From: Bacteroidales bacterium
GTDB lineage: Bacteria > Bacteroidota > Bacteroidia > Bacteroidales > WCHB1-69
Assembly (NCBI GenBank): GCA_031272025.1
Contig: JAISUP010000079.1
Span: 1-47,338 of the forward strand
Direction: 5' to 3'
DNA length: 47,338 nt
The position numbers and the translations under genes are program-made. This document shows, piece by piece, positions 1 to 7,962 of the stretch; position 1 is the stretch's first letter, and each line of letters opens with the position of its first letter. The notes beneath the pieces were generated by a model. The model was not told the DNA's origin. It did not search any database and saw only the letters and a program-made list of their open reading frames with translations.

Positions 1-606
1 GATTTTGATTTTTGTTTTCATCCGGCGAATATGTACCGCTGTAAGCAGGATCTTTTCGCGTATGGTCAGCATCGAGGCGTTTTCAAGATCTGTCCCCGCG
101 AAGGCTATCTGTTTTATAGACAACAAGATAACATAAAATTGTTCTTTGTTCCAATCCATCAGCTCGTGGCAGCAAAAATGGCTGTCTCCCCTGACAATAA
201 TTTGAGTATGTTTCCAAACTCTGCGCAGACGGTTTATCAGCCGCAGCAAGATTTTGTAAACATTGGTCGATTTATTCCTGCGCCCGGGACGGAGCATCGG
301 GAGTATCATTTTGCCGCTAAGTCCCTCAAAAACAAACAGTGGCATATAACAGTATTCGCCGTAATAGTCGTTGAAGAGTGTGCCTTTCTGATTGCCGTAG
401 GTGTTAAAATTGCTGTCATCAAGGTCTAATATGATAACTTTGGATTAACTGGTTACGATGGTCTTTTATGCAAGCAGAAAGTTTTGCCAAGAAACTGTTC
501 CGCGTTTCATACTCTTTCATCAGAAGCAGTCCGCCCTGCGAAGACAAAACAAGTGCGGTGAAACTTACCTCTATTTTAGTGGTTGCAACCGGAGAAAGTG
601 AAAATA
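1..606 (-). pseudogene. Degenerate IS1380-family transposase remnant (truncated by window edge)
   Basis: Minus-strand translation of 1-438 reads VIILDLDDSNFNTYGNQKGTLFNDYYGEYCYMPLFVFEGLSGKMILPMLRPGRRNKSTNVYKILLRLINRLRRVWKHTQIIVRGDSHFCCHELMDW, matching the IS1380 DDE core. 437-606 in another frame reads TKIEVSFTALVLSSQGGLLLMKEYETRNSFLAKLSACIKDHRNQLIQS, matching its N-terminus. The segment between them is missing and the frame is shifted. Confidence 0.85.
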
Positions 607-683
607 ATTCTCCTTGAGGGTTGTCGTGTAGTTTTTTTTACTATTTTCGCACATAGGAAAATTTTTCCTTTTTGTTATGAATA

Positions 684-1682
684 ATGCAGGTTAAAAAAAA
701 GATGAAGAGTATTTTTAGAATTTTGCCCGTGGTGGTTTTCTTATGGGCGATTTGTGACGCTGTTGTGGCGCAAGATGCACCGGCAAAAAAGATGCAGGTG
801 TTGCGAGACGGGGTAGTGGTTTTCGAGCGAAGCGTTGCCCTTATTGATAGCATTTTTGTTACCGGTGGGGTAACCATCGACGGGGTAACTTGGGCTACGT
901 GCAACGTGGATGCCCCCGGTACTTTTGCCGCGAATCCTACCGACTACGGCATGTTTTACCAGTGGAACCGTAAAGTGGGGTGGTCGTCTTCTAACCCGAT
1001 GGTTAATTCTGACGGGGGCACAACATGGGATAGCAGTATCCCTACCGGCACGACATGGGAGGCTACTAACGATCCTTGCCCCGCGGGGTGGCGCGTGCCC
1101 ACGTTAGCCGAGTTACAGGGTTTGGTAAATTCAGTGAGCGAATTGGTAACAAATTATAATGGCACGGGGGTTAACGGTCGTGTTTTTGGCAGCGGGGCAA
1201 ACAGCATTTTCCTCCCGGCTGCCGGTTACCGCAGCCTCTTCGACGGCTCGCTCCTCAGTCAGTCCTACGGCGGCTACTACTGGAGCAGTACTCCCTACGA
1301 GAGCGACAGCAGCGACGCCTACAGCTTGCACTTCTACGGCAGCTACGCCGACTGGTACAACGACATCCGGGCTCACGGGCAGTCCATTCGTTGTGTAGCA
1401 GACAACACCACCGGCATCGACGACGTGAAAGCAGAGAAACATATTCGCGTTTATCCCAACCCCGTCAAAGATGAACTGTACATAGATATTCCATCATTTG
1501 AGAAAACGAAATATTTGAACACGCAAATCATTGACATTTCCGGTCGCGCGGTAGAGACGGGGCATGCCACGTCTCTACAAAATGGAGAGGGGCAAGGGGT
1601 GAGGATAAATGTTTCGCGTTTGCCCTGCGGCGTGTATTTCTTGAGAATCGGGGATAAAACGGCGAGGTTCGTGAAGAAATAA
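684..1682 (+). CDS. Secreted FISUMP-domain (Fib_succ_major, C-type-lectin-like) protein with T9SS type A sorting domain; candidate DGR target
   Basis: Signal peptide (IFRILPVVVFLWAICDAVVAQ); core DGVTWATCNV...YGMFYQWN...PCPAGWRVPTLAEL...FLPAAGYR...YYWSSTPYES...SIRCV; C-terminal YPNPVKDELYI...LPCGVYFLRIGDKTARFVKK. Start may be 702. Confidence 0.85.
   Translation: MQVKKKMKSIFRILPVVVFLWAICDAVVAQDAPAKKMQVLRDGVVVFERSVALIDSIFVTGGVTIDGVTWATCNVDAPGTFAANPTDYGMFYQWNRKVGWSSSNPMVNSDGGTTWDSSIPTGTTWEATNDPCPAGWRVPTLAELQGLVNSVSELVTNYNGTGVNGRVFGSGANSIFLPAAGYRSLFDGSLLSQSYGGYYWSSTPYESDSSDAYSLHFYGSYADWYNDIRAHGQSIRCVADNTTGIDDVKAEKHIRVYPNPVKDELYIDIPSFEKTKYLNTQIIDISGRAVETGHATSLQNGEGQGVRINVSRLPCGVYFLRIGDKTARFVKK
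1219..1398 (+). other. Putative DGR variable region (VR) within the FISUMP gene
   Basis: By hand count about 39 of the 55 codons from CGC at 1230 end in C (AGC, TAC, GAC, GGC, CTC, TTC, CAC...), as expected if template AAC codons were adenine-mutagenized. Located at the C-type-lectin-like ligand face, GYR...YYWSSTPY...IRCV. Confidence 0.6.
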
Positions 1683-1724
1683 CCAGGGGATCGCGGGGCG
1701 TTGCCCGCGATGACGGGTAATACG

Positions 1725-1762
1725 AAAAGACAGCGGTAAGAGAAATTTTGCCGCTGTCTTTT
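1725..1762 (+). terminator. Intrinsic terminator-like hairpin
   Basis: AAAAGACAGCGG-loop-CCGCTGTCTTTT perfect 12-bp inverted repeat followed by a T-rich tract, just after the FISUMP gene. Confidence 0.7.
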
Positions 1763-1785
1763 TCTTTTCATTTTTATTTGTTTGT

Positions 1786-1815
1786 GTGTAATTGAAAATT
1801 TTATGCTACCTTTGC
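1786..1815 (+). promoter_or_regulatory. Bacteroidetes-type promoter with extended conserved block
   Basis: GTGTAATTGAAAATTTTATGCTACCTTTGC; -7 box TACCTTTG; near-identical block at 39912-39941 and 42509-42538. Confidence 0.65.
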
Positions 1816-1834
1816 AACCAAAATAAAATAAATT

Positions 1835-2602
1835 ATGAAAACACGTTTTTTAGGATTGTTATCATTTTTCCTGTTTGTTTTATTCGGTTGTCAGCAAGGA
1901 CAAGACAAGCAAGAAAAGGATATTGTAACAAGCAAAATAGAAATTAATGTTAATGACACAAGCACCAGATTTATGAAAGTACTTTTGATTAACGGGAGTC
2001 CTCACGAGAAAGGCTGTACCTACACGGCTTTGAGTGAAGTAGCCAAGGCATTGAATGCCGATGGTATTGAAACCGAAATTATTCACGTGGGTAACGAAAG
2101 CCTGCAAGGTTGTCGCGCTTGTAAAGGGTGCAAAGAAAACGGCGAATGCGTGCATATAGACATCGTCAATGTAGTGATAGAGAAAGCCAAATCCGCAGAC
2201 GGCTTTATCTTTGGCAGTCCCGTGCACTATTCGGGGATTAGCGGCACCATGAAATTGTTTTTAGACCGACTGTTTTACGCGGGGTCCAAAGAACTTGCCT
2301 ATAAGCCCGGCGCGGGCGTGGTCTCTGCCAGACGTGCAGGTACCACTGCTTCTTTGCAACAATTAAATCAATATTTTACCATTAACAATATGCCGGTTGT
2401 ATCTTCACAATATTGGAATATGGTACATGGAAACAAGCCCGAAGATGTACTCAAAGACAAGGAAGGATTGCAGATTATGCGCACGCTTGGTCATAACATG
2501 ACGTGGCTACTCAAATCTATCGAAGCAGGAAAAAAAGCAGGAATTAGTCCCCCCGAAACAGAACCGCGCGAAAGGACTAATTTTATAGAACCTACTCGTT
2601 AA
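1835..2602 (+). CDS. Flavodoxin-like NAD(P)H/FMN-dependent oxidoreductase (iron-sulfur flavoprotein family) with putative lipoprotein signal
   Basis: MKVLLINGSPHEKGCTYTAL...GCRACKGCKENGECV...FGSPVHYSGISGTMKLFLDR; N-terminal LLSFFLFVLFGC lipobox-like segment. Confidence 0.85.
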   Translation: MKTRFLGLLSFFLFVLFGCQQGQDKQEKDIVTSKIEINVNDTSTRFMKVLLINGSPHEKGCTYTALSEVAKALNADGIETEIIHVGNESLQGCRACKGCKENGECVHIDIVNVVIEKAKSADGFIFGSPVHYSGISGTMKLFLDRLFYAGSKELAYKPGAGVVSARRAGTTASLQQLNQYFTINNMPVVSSQYWNMVHGNKPEDVLKDKEGLQIMRTLGHNMTWLLKSIEAGKKAGISPPETEPRERTNFIEPTR

Positions 2603-2604
2603 AT

Positions 2605-5208
2605 TTATTCTTCCTTATTAAAGAAAGAGAATTTGCCGTCTTCAAAAGAGTCGACCATGATTACTTTGTCTTTGTTGAGAGTGCCTGACAGGATAATTTT
2701 AGATAACTCGTTGAGAATTTCTCGTTGAATAACCCTTTTGAGCGGGCGTGCCCCGTAAACAGGGTCGTACCCCATGTCGGAAAGCAGTTGTATGGCGTAT
2801 GGACTAAACTCTATCTTAATTTGCTGTTGGGCTAATATATCATTTAATTGACTTATTTGTAACAAGATAATATTTTCAATTTCTTGTTTTGACAGGGGAC
2901 GGAACATCACGATCTCGTCCACGCGATTGATAAACTCGGGACGTAAAGTTCTTTTGAGCAAATCGGTAACTTCGCTTTTGGTACGTTCGAATAGTTCTTC
3001 GTCCGGATAATTTTTGCTGTTGCTATAATTACTTTGAATAATATCCGAACCCATGTTAGAAGTCATGATGATGATGGTATTTTTGAAATCGGCGGTACGT
3101 CCTTTATTGTCAGTTAGCCGACCGTCGTCGAGGACTTGTAGCAGGATATTGAACACATCGGGGTGTGCTTTTTCTATCTCGTCGAAGAGCACCACGGCGT
3201 ATGGTTTTCTACGTACTTTTTCGGTCAGTTGACCGCCTTCGTCATATCCCACGTATCCCGGGGGTGAGCCAATGAGTCTTGACACGGAATGGGCTTCTTG
3301 AAATTCGCTCATGTCGAATCGTATCATAGCATCTTCGGTATTAAAGAGATAGTCTGCAAGGGTTTTGGCGAGTTCGGTTTTTCCCACGCCGGTGGTGCCC
3401 ATAAATATAAACGAACCAATGGGGCGTTTGCTGTCTTGCAGTCCGGCACGACTGCGTCTAATGGCATCGGCAATGGCTTGTATGGCTTCGTCTTGTCCTA
3501 CCACTCGTTTGTGTAATTCGCTTTCTAATGACAATAATTTTATTTTTTCGTTTTGCATCATTTTGCTCACGGGGATACCTGTCCAACGGGCAACGACTTC
3601 GGCGATGTCGTCCGAGCCTACTTCCTCGTCTATGAGTGCTTGGTCTCCTTGGGTTTGAGCGAGTTCTGTTTGCAATTGCTCGATCTCGTTCTCGGTACTT
3701 TTGATAAGCCCGTAGCGTAATTCGGCAACCCTGCCGTAGTTGCCTGCCCGTTCTTCGTTCACGGCTTCTAATTTATAATCTTCTATGAGTTTGCGTTTTT
3801 GTTGTATCTTATCGGCAACCTCTTTTTCGGCACGCCATTTTGCCGCGAAGATGTCCCTTTTTTCCCTATACTCGGCAAGTTGTTTGTTGAGACTGTCTAT
3901 TTTTTCCTTGTCGTTTTCGCGCTTTATGGCTTCCCGCTCTATTTCTAATTGTCTTATTTTATGTTCAATCTCGTCTAACTCTTCCGGCACGGAATTGATT
4001 TCTAATTTCAATTTAGAAGCCGCTTCGTCAATAAGGTCAATGGCTTTGTCGGGCAAAAAACGGTCGGTGATATATCTTTGCGAGAAATCCACGGCGGCGA
4101 TAATTGCCTCGTCGAGTATTCTTACATTATGATGAGTCTCGTAACGCTCTTTAAGTCCGCGCAAGATAGAAATGGCATCATAACGGTCAGGCTCTTCTAT
4201 TTTCACGGGTTGAAACCTTCGTTCGAGTGCTTTATCTTTCTCGAAGAATTTTTGGTATTCGTTGAGTGTTGTTGCTCCTATGGCACGGAGTTCGCCCCTG
4301 GCGAGTGCCGGTTTTAAGATATTAGCGGCATCCATTGCCCCGTCTCCGGATGCCCCGGCGCCTACCAAAGTGTGTATTTCATCTATAAAAAGGATAATCT
4401 CCCCGTTTGCATCAATCACTTCTTTTACAACACTTTTCAATCGCTCTTCAAATTCTCCCTTGTATTTTGCACCCGCGATTAACGCTCCCATGTCAAGAGA
4501 ATATATTTGTTTGGTTTTTAAGTTTTCGGGAATGTCTCCATTGACTACGCGTGCGGCAAGTCCTTCGGCAATTGCCGTTTTACCTACCCCCGGCTCGCCT
4601 ATAAGGATAGGGTTATTTTTGGTGCGACGCGACAATATTTGTAATACACGTCTAATCTCTTCATCGCGTCCTATCACAGGGTCGAGTTTGCCCTTGCGCG
4701 CAGCTTCATTTAAGTTATTCGCGTATTTATTGAGCGCGTTATACGTATCTTCACTGCTCGCGCTGTTTGCCTTACTCCCTTTACGAAGTTCTTGAATTGC
4801 AGCCCTAATCCCTTTCTCGCTAAGTCCTGCATCTTTCAAAATTTTAGACCCTTGATCGTTGGTCATGAAAATGCCATAAAAAAGATGTTCGAGCGACAGA
4901 AATTCATCCCCTAATTCTTGAGAAAAGATAAGGGCTTTTTGTATCGCGGTTTGCATACTTGAAGCAAGGTAGGTCTCGCCGCCATCTACTTTGGGCAAGC
5001 GGGCAAGTGCACGGTCCACACTTTGACCTATCACTTTCGTATCGGCTCCGTTTTTCTTTATTAAAAAAGGAATCACGTTAGTGTCATTCTCCAATATGGA
5101 TTTCAAAACATGAAGGGTTTCTACTTGTTGATTGCGATTTTTCATCGCGAGCAATTGTGCGTTCGCGATGACTTCTTGTGATTTAATGGTGAAATTATTC
5201 AGATTCAT
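2605..5208 (-). CDS. clpB: ATP-dependent chaperone ClpB
   Basis: Full-length 867 aa with Clp_N, two AAA+ modules ([30 protein letters not shown]) and the M-domain coiled coil. Confidence 0.97.
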   Translation of the reverse strand: MNLNNFTIKSQEVIANAQLLAMKNRNQQVETLHVLKSILENDTNVIPFLIKKNGADTKVIGQSVDRALARLPKVDGGETYLASSMQTAIQKALIFSQELGDEFLSLEHLFYGIFMTNDQGSKILKDAGLSEKGIRAAIQELRKGSKANSASSEDTYNALNKYANNLNEAARKGKLDPVIGRDEEIRRVLQILSRRTKNNPILIGEPGVGKTAIAEGLAARVVNGDIPENLKTKQIYSLDMGALIAGAKYKGEFEERLKSVVKEVIDANGEIILFIDEIHTLVGAGASGDGAMDAANILKPALARGELRAIGATTLNEYQKFFEKDKALERRFQPVKIEEPDRYDAISILRGLKERYETHHNVRILDEAIIAAVDFSQRYITDRFLPDKAIDLIDEAASKLKLEINSVPEELDEIEHKIRQLEIEREAIKRENDKEKIDSLNKQLAEYREKRDIFAAKWRAEKEVADKIQQKRKLIEDYKLEAVNEERAGNYGRVAELRYGLIKSTENEIEQLQTELAQTQGDQALIDEEVGSDDIAEVVARWTGIPVSKMMQNEKIKLLSLESELHKRVVGQDEAIQAIADAIRRSRAGLQDSKRPIGSFIFMGTTGVGKTELAKTLADYLFNTEDAMIRFDMSEFQEAHSVSRLIGSPPGYVGYDEGGQLTEKVRRKPYAVVLFDEIEKAHPDVFNILLQVLDDGRLTDNKGRTADFKNTIIIMTSNMGSDIIQSNYSNSKNYPDEELFERTKSEVTDLLKRTLRPEFINRVDEIVMFRPLSKQEIENIILLQISQLNDILAQQQIKIEFSPYAIQLLSDMGYDPVYGARPLKRVIQREILNELSKIILSGTLNKDKVIMVDSFEDGKFSFFNKEE

Positions 5209-5251
5209 TTTTGTATAATAATTTAAGGTGAATGTTATTTTTTACCTTTTA

Positions 5252-5269
5252 CTGCAAAAACATTGCCAA
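5252..5269 (-). promoter_or_regulatory. Sigma54-like -24/-12 promoter upstream of clpB
   Basis: Minus strand TTGGCAATGTTTTTGCAG: GG and GC dinucleotides 12 nt apart, matching TGGCA-N6-TTGCA spacing. Confidence 0.55.
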
Positions 5270-5280
5270 GTCGCGTTAGA

Positions 5281-5295
5281 CTGACAAAATGTCAG
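5281..5295. promoter_or_regulatory. Inverted repeat CTGACA-AAA-TGTCAG upstream of clpB
   Basis: 6-3-6 perfect palindrome 12 bp beyond the -24/-12-like element. Confidence 0.55.
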
Positions 5296-5345
5296 ATATT
5301 TTAATCCTGAGATCTGAACCATTATTTTGAAACACCATCGGGATA

Positions 5346-6137
5346 TCAATTTGTCATTGCCTGCATCATTTTATCAATTTCTTTGTATAGGGTTTCTTTG
5401 TCGGCGCTATTGTAGAAAGAAAAGTCGGCGCGGGCGATGCAGGCAGCGAGATTCTGTTTCGCGGGGTTGTCAGAGTGCATTTCCCGTTTTTCGTTTTCGA
5501 GAAAGTCTTGATACGACACACGGTCGGTTTCCGACTGTCGGCACAAGATGCGTTGGTAGCGGGTTTCAGGGGGAGCATCTACAGATAAAAGGATAAAGTT
5601 GCCTTTATTTTTGAGTGAATCAATTTCTCCGGGTGTACGAATACTTTCTATAATCGCGGGGCAATGATGCGCGAGGGCGGTTTTGTATAACTCATCCACG
5701 ATAAACGAATTTCCGTATTTTTCTCTTAAATCATTGGCAACGATAACCATGCTGTCTCTATTTTCGGGAAGATTTCGTTGTCGTATGTTTTCTAACAGAT
5801 ATGCCCGCACCGAATAATGCCGGAAATGATACCGTTCTATCATATACTCTACCACGGTACCTTTTCCTGCCCCTAAGGTACCGGTAATGCCAAAGATTTT
5901 CATTTGAGATTTTAGGGTAATATCCACGCGATAGATTTCTTTTTCTGGGGTTTTGGTAATAGACAATACGCGGAAGCCTTGTTCTTCCACGGCACGCGGG
6001 ATATTGTTTAAGGGCTCGCCCTCCTTTAAGGTTACGCTTAAAATGTCGCCATGAGACAAACGCGATAAAGCAAGTTTGGTCTTCACGAGAGTCATGGGAC
6101 AATGTTCGTGTGTGATATCCAAATCAATGATAGCCAT
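5346..6137 (-). CDS. TusA-like (SirA/YeeD) sulfur-carrier domain fused to P-loop kinase (dephospho-CoA-kinase/UPF0200-like)
   Basis: N-term HEHCPMTLVKTKLALSRLSHGDILSVTL; C-term MKIFGITGTLGAGKGTVVEYMIERY with Walker A; one uninterrupted 263-aa frame. Confidence 0.8.
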   Translation of the reverse strand: MAIIDLDITHEHCPMTLVKTKLALSRLSHGDILSVTLKEGEPLNNIPRAVEEQGFRVLSITKTPEKEIYRVDITLKSQMKIFGITGTLGAGKGTVVEYMIERYHFRHYSVRAYLLENIRQRNLPENRDSMVIVANDLREKYGNSFIVDELYKTALAHHCPAIIESIRTPGEIDSLKNKGNFILLSVDAPPETRYQRILCRQSETDRVSYQDFLENEKREMHSDNPAKQNLAACIARADFSFYNSADKETLYKEIDKMMQAMTN

Positions 6138-6158
6138 AATATTATATTTTTTGAAAAA

Positions 6159-6647
6159 CTAAATAAACAAGGTTTGTCCATTTTCCGACAAGTGCAGGAA
6201 AGAGGCTACCCCTAATATTTCTTTTACTTCCGGGAGCAGGTCGTTTTTATCGAGACCGAGCACGTTCATTGCCATTTCGCAGGCGTAGAAGTTCACGCCC
6301 AACGCGATAGAGGCTTGTAATAAGTCTTCGGGGGTAGGGGTATTTTGCTTTTTCATCATGTAACGAAAAATAGTAGGGCTTATGCCACAGAAATTGAGAC
6401 GACTCACTGGGGCAACACGTAAACCGCCCATGAAAAATCCAAAGATTTTAGCGAGTATGCTTTTTCCCACGGGAGCACGTTTCTTTTCGCGCTTAATGGC
6501 ATTTAATCCCCAAAAAGTAAAAAAAAGATTGACTTCATAGCCCACCGAAGCCGCTCCCGAAGCCAAAGTAAAAACAGCGGTCAATTTATCAAAATCACCG
6601 CTAAAGGCAATGATGGACAGTTTTTTATTTATCTTGTTATCTTGCAT
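6159..6647 (-). CDS. DsrE/DsrF/DrsH-like family protein
   Basis: MQDNKINKKLSIIAFSGDFDKLTAVFTLASGAASVGYEVNLFFTFWGLNAIKRE...LGVNFYACEMAMNVLGL; internal Met preferred over ORF start at 6701 because the longer ORF overlaps the upstream permease. Confidence 0.85.
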   Translation of the reverse strand: MQDNKINKKLSIIAFSGDFDKLTAVFTLASGAASVGYEVNLFFTFWGLNAIKREKKRAPVGKSILAKIFGFFMGGLRVAPVSRLNFCGISPTIFRYMMKKQNTPTPEDLLQASIALGVNFYACEMAMNVLGLDKNDLLPEVKEILGVASFLHLSENGQTLFI

Positions 6648-6660
6648 AAAAAATGAGTAT

Positions 6661-7785
6661 TTATTTTCCGGATAATCGCAGCATGATGATACAAATGGCA
6701 AAAAAGATAAGGTTGGGAATCCACGAGCCGAGCACGGGAGGTATACTTCCCGATTCCGCGAACACGTCTGACACTTGTTGCAGAAACACGAAAGTAAAGG
6801 CTAATCCCATGCCTATAAACAGGTGCACGCCTACACCTCTATTTGTTTTTCGCGAAGCCACGCTTAGCCCTAAAAGGGTCATGATGATAGTACCCAAGGG
6901 GTTTGCCATCCGTTTGGCTTGCTCTATTTGATAGTATTTGGCAAAGCCCGTACCCTTGGCACGCTCTTCTTTAATATATCTCCGTAATTGCTTGTAAGAC
7001 ATCGTTTCTTTGACCGTTACATCTTGACTGAAATCTTGTGGGGTAATATTAAAAACCGTATCTTTGCGCTCCCCGCGAGTAAAAAACTCTTTCCCGTTCT
7101 TGATTCTCCTTTCCACGTAATTTTCAAGAATCCATTGTTGCAACGAATCGTTATAGCGTAGCCGCTGTGCCTCTATCTTATATAAAATACTTTCTCTACC
7201 AAGCCTTTCGTAAGTAAATCGTTCCCCACAAGTATCTTTCGCGCTCCAGTGTTCAAGATAAATGTAGGTATCGGTGGCTATTTTCAGGTGAATATTAGAA
7301 GAACCAAACACGGTTTTGTGAAAATATTCTTGCTTAAAACGATTTAAACGTTTGTTGGTTTGCGGGATATAAAAATTAGACATGACAAATGACAGCATCG
7401 CGATAATGAAAGCTCCTGTAATATAAGGCAATAGCAAACGATAGAAATTGACCCCGCTACTCAAAATTGCCACGATTTCATTCTTCTGCGAGAGTTTTGC
7501 CGTGAACCAAATCACGCTAATAAACGTGAACAAGGGAATAAATAAGTTAATAAAATAAGGGATAAAATTAAAATAATATCCCACCACGATTTTGTCGAAG
7601 GGTACTTTATTACTTAAAAAACGCTGTATGTTTTCAGATACGTCAAATACCACGATAATAGACATCAACAAAGCGATGGAATAGAAGAAAGACCCCAAAA
7701 ACTTCTGCAAGATATAAGTATCTAACAGTCGCCATTTGAAGACCTTTTTGAGAAACGATAGCCCTAATGTCAGAGAAAATTTCAT
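6661..7785 (-). CDS. LptF/LptG family (YjgP/YjgQ) LPS export permease
   Basis: LLDTYILQKFLGSFFYSIALLMSIIVVFDVSENIQRFL...; terminal TM cluster MANPLGTIIMTLLGLSVASRK. Confidence 0.9.
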   Translation of the reverse strand: MKFSLTLGLSFLKKVFKWRLLDTYILQKFLGSFFYSIALLMSIIVVFDVSENIQRFLSNKVPFDKIVVGYYFNFIPYFINLFIPLFTFISVIWFTAKLSQKNEIVAILSSGVNFYRLLLPYITGAFIIAMLSFVMSNFYIPQTNKRLNRFKQEYFHKTVFGSSNIHLKIATDTYIYLEHWSAKDTCGERFTYERLGRESILYKIEAQRLRYNDSLQQWILENYVERRIKNGKEFFTRGERKDTVFNITPQDFSQDVTVKETMSYKQLRRYIKEERAKGTGFAKYYQIEQAKRMANPLGTIIMTLLGLSVASRKTNRGVGVHLFIGMGLAFTFVFLQQVSDVFAESGSIPPVLGSWIPNLIFFAICIIMLRLSGK

Positions 7786-7962
7786 GAAAGATAATCACGT
7801 GTTTCTTTGATAATTTTTTTTGCAAAAATAAATAAAAAAATCAAATCGGCAAGCACTAACCGTATTTTATTTTGTTTCAATACAAAATTTTTGTCGAGAA
7901 TACAGCAAAAAATACTATCTTTGCATTCAATTTATGTATCATTATTGTAGATAAAAAACGAG

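Noticed and set aside
31-429. 132-aa plus-strand ORF
   Set aside because: Antisense to the IS1380 transposase remnant; no recognizable protein features.
1131-1442. Overlapping plus and minus ORFs (1131-1442 -, 1159-1398 +, 910-1107 +) in the FISUMP gene
   Set aside because: Low-complexity Ala/Val/Thr-rich frames arise because the NNC-rich segment lacks stops in other frames.
1689-1712. Hairpin ATCGCGGG-GCGTTG-CCCGCGAT after the FISUMP stop
   Set aside because: Only 8 bp with no T-tract; the better terminator is at 1725-1762. Could be a dispersed repeat unit but only one copy was noticed here.
3289-4795. Plus-strand ORFs across clpB (e.g. 4262-4795, 177 aa)
   Set aside because: Shadow ORFs antisense to an unambiguous clpB; Ser-rich without domain motifs.
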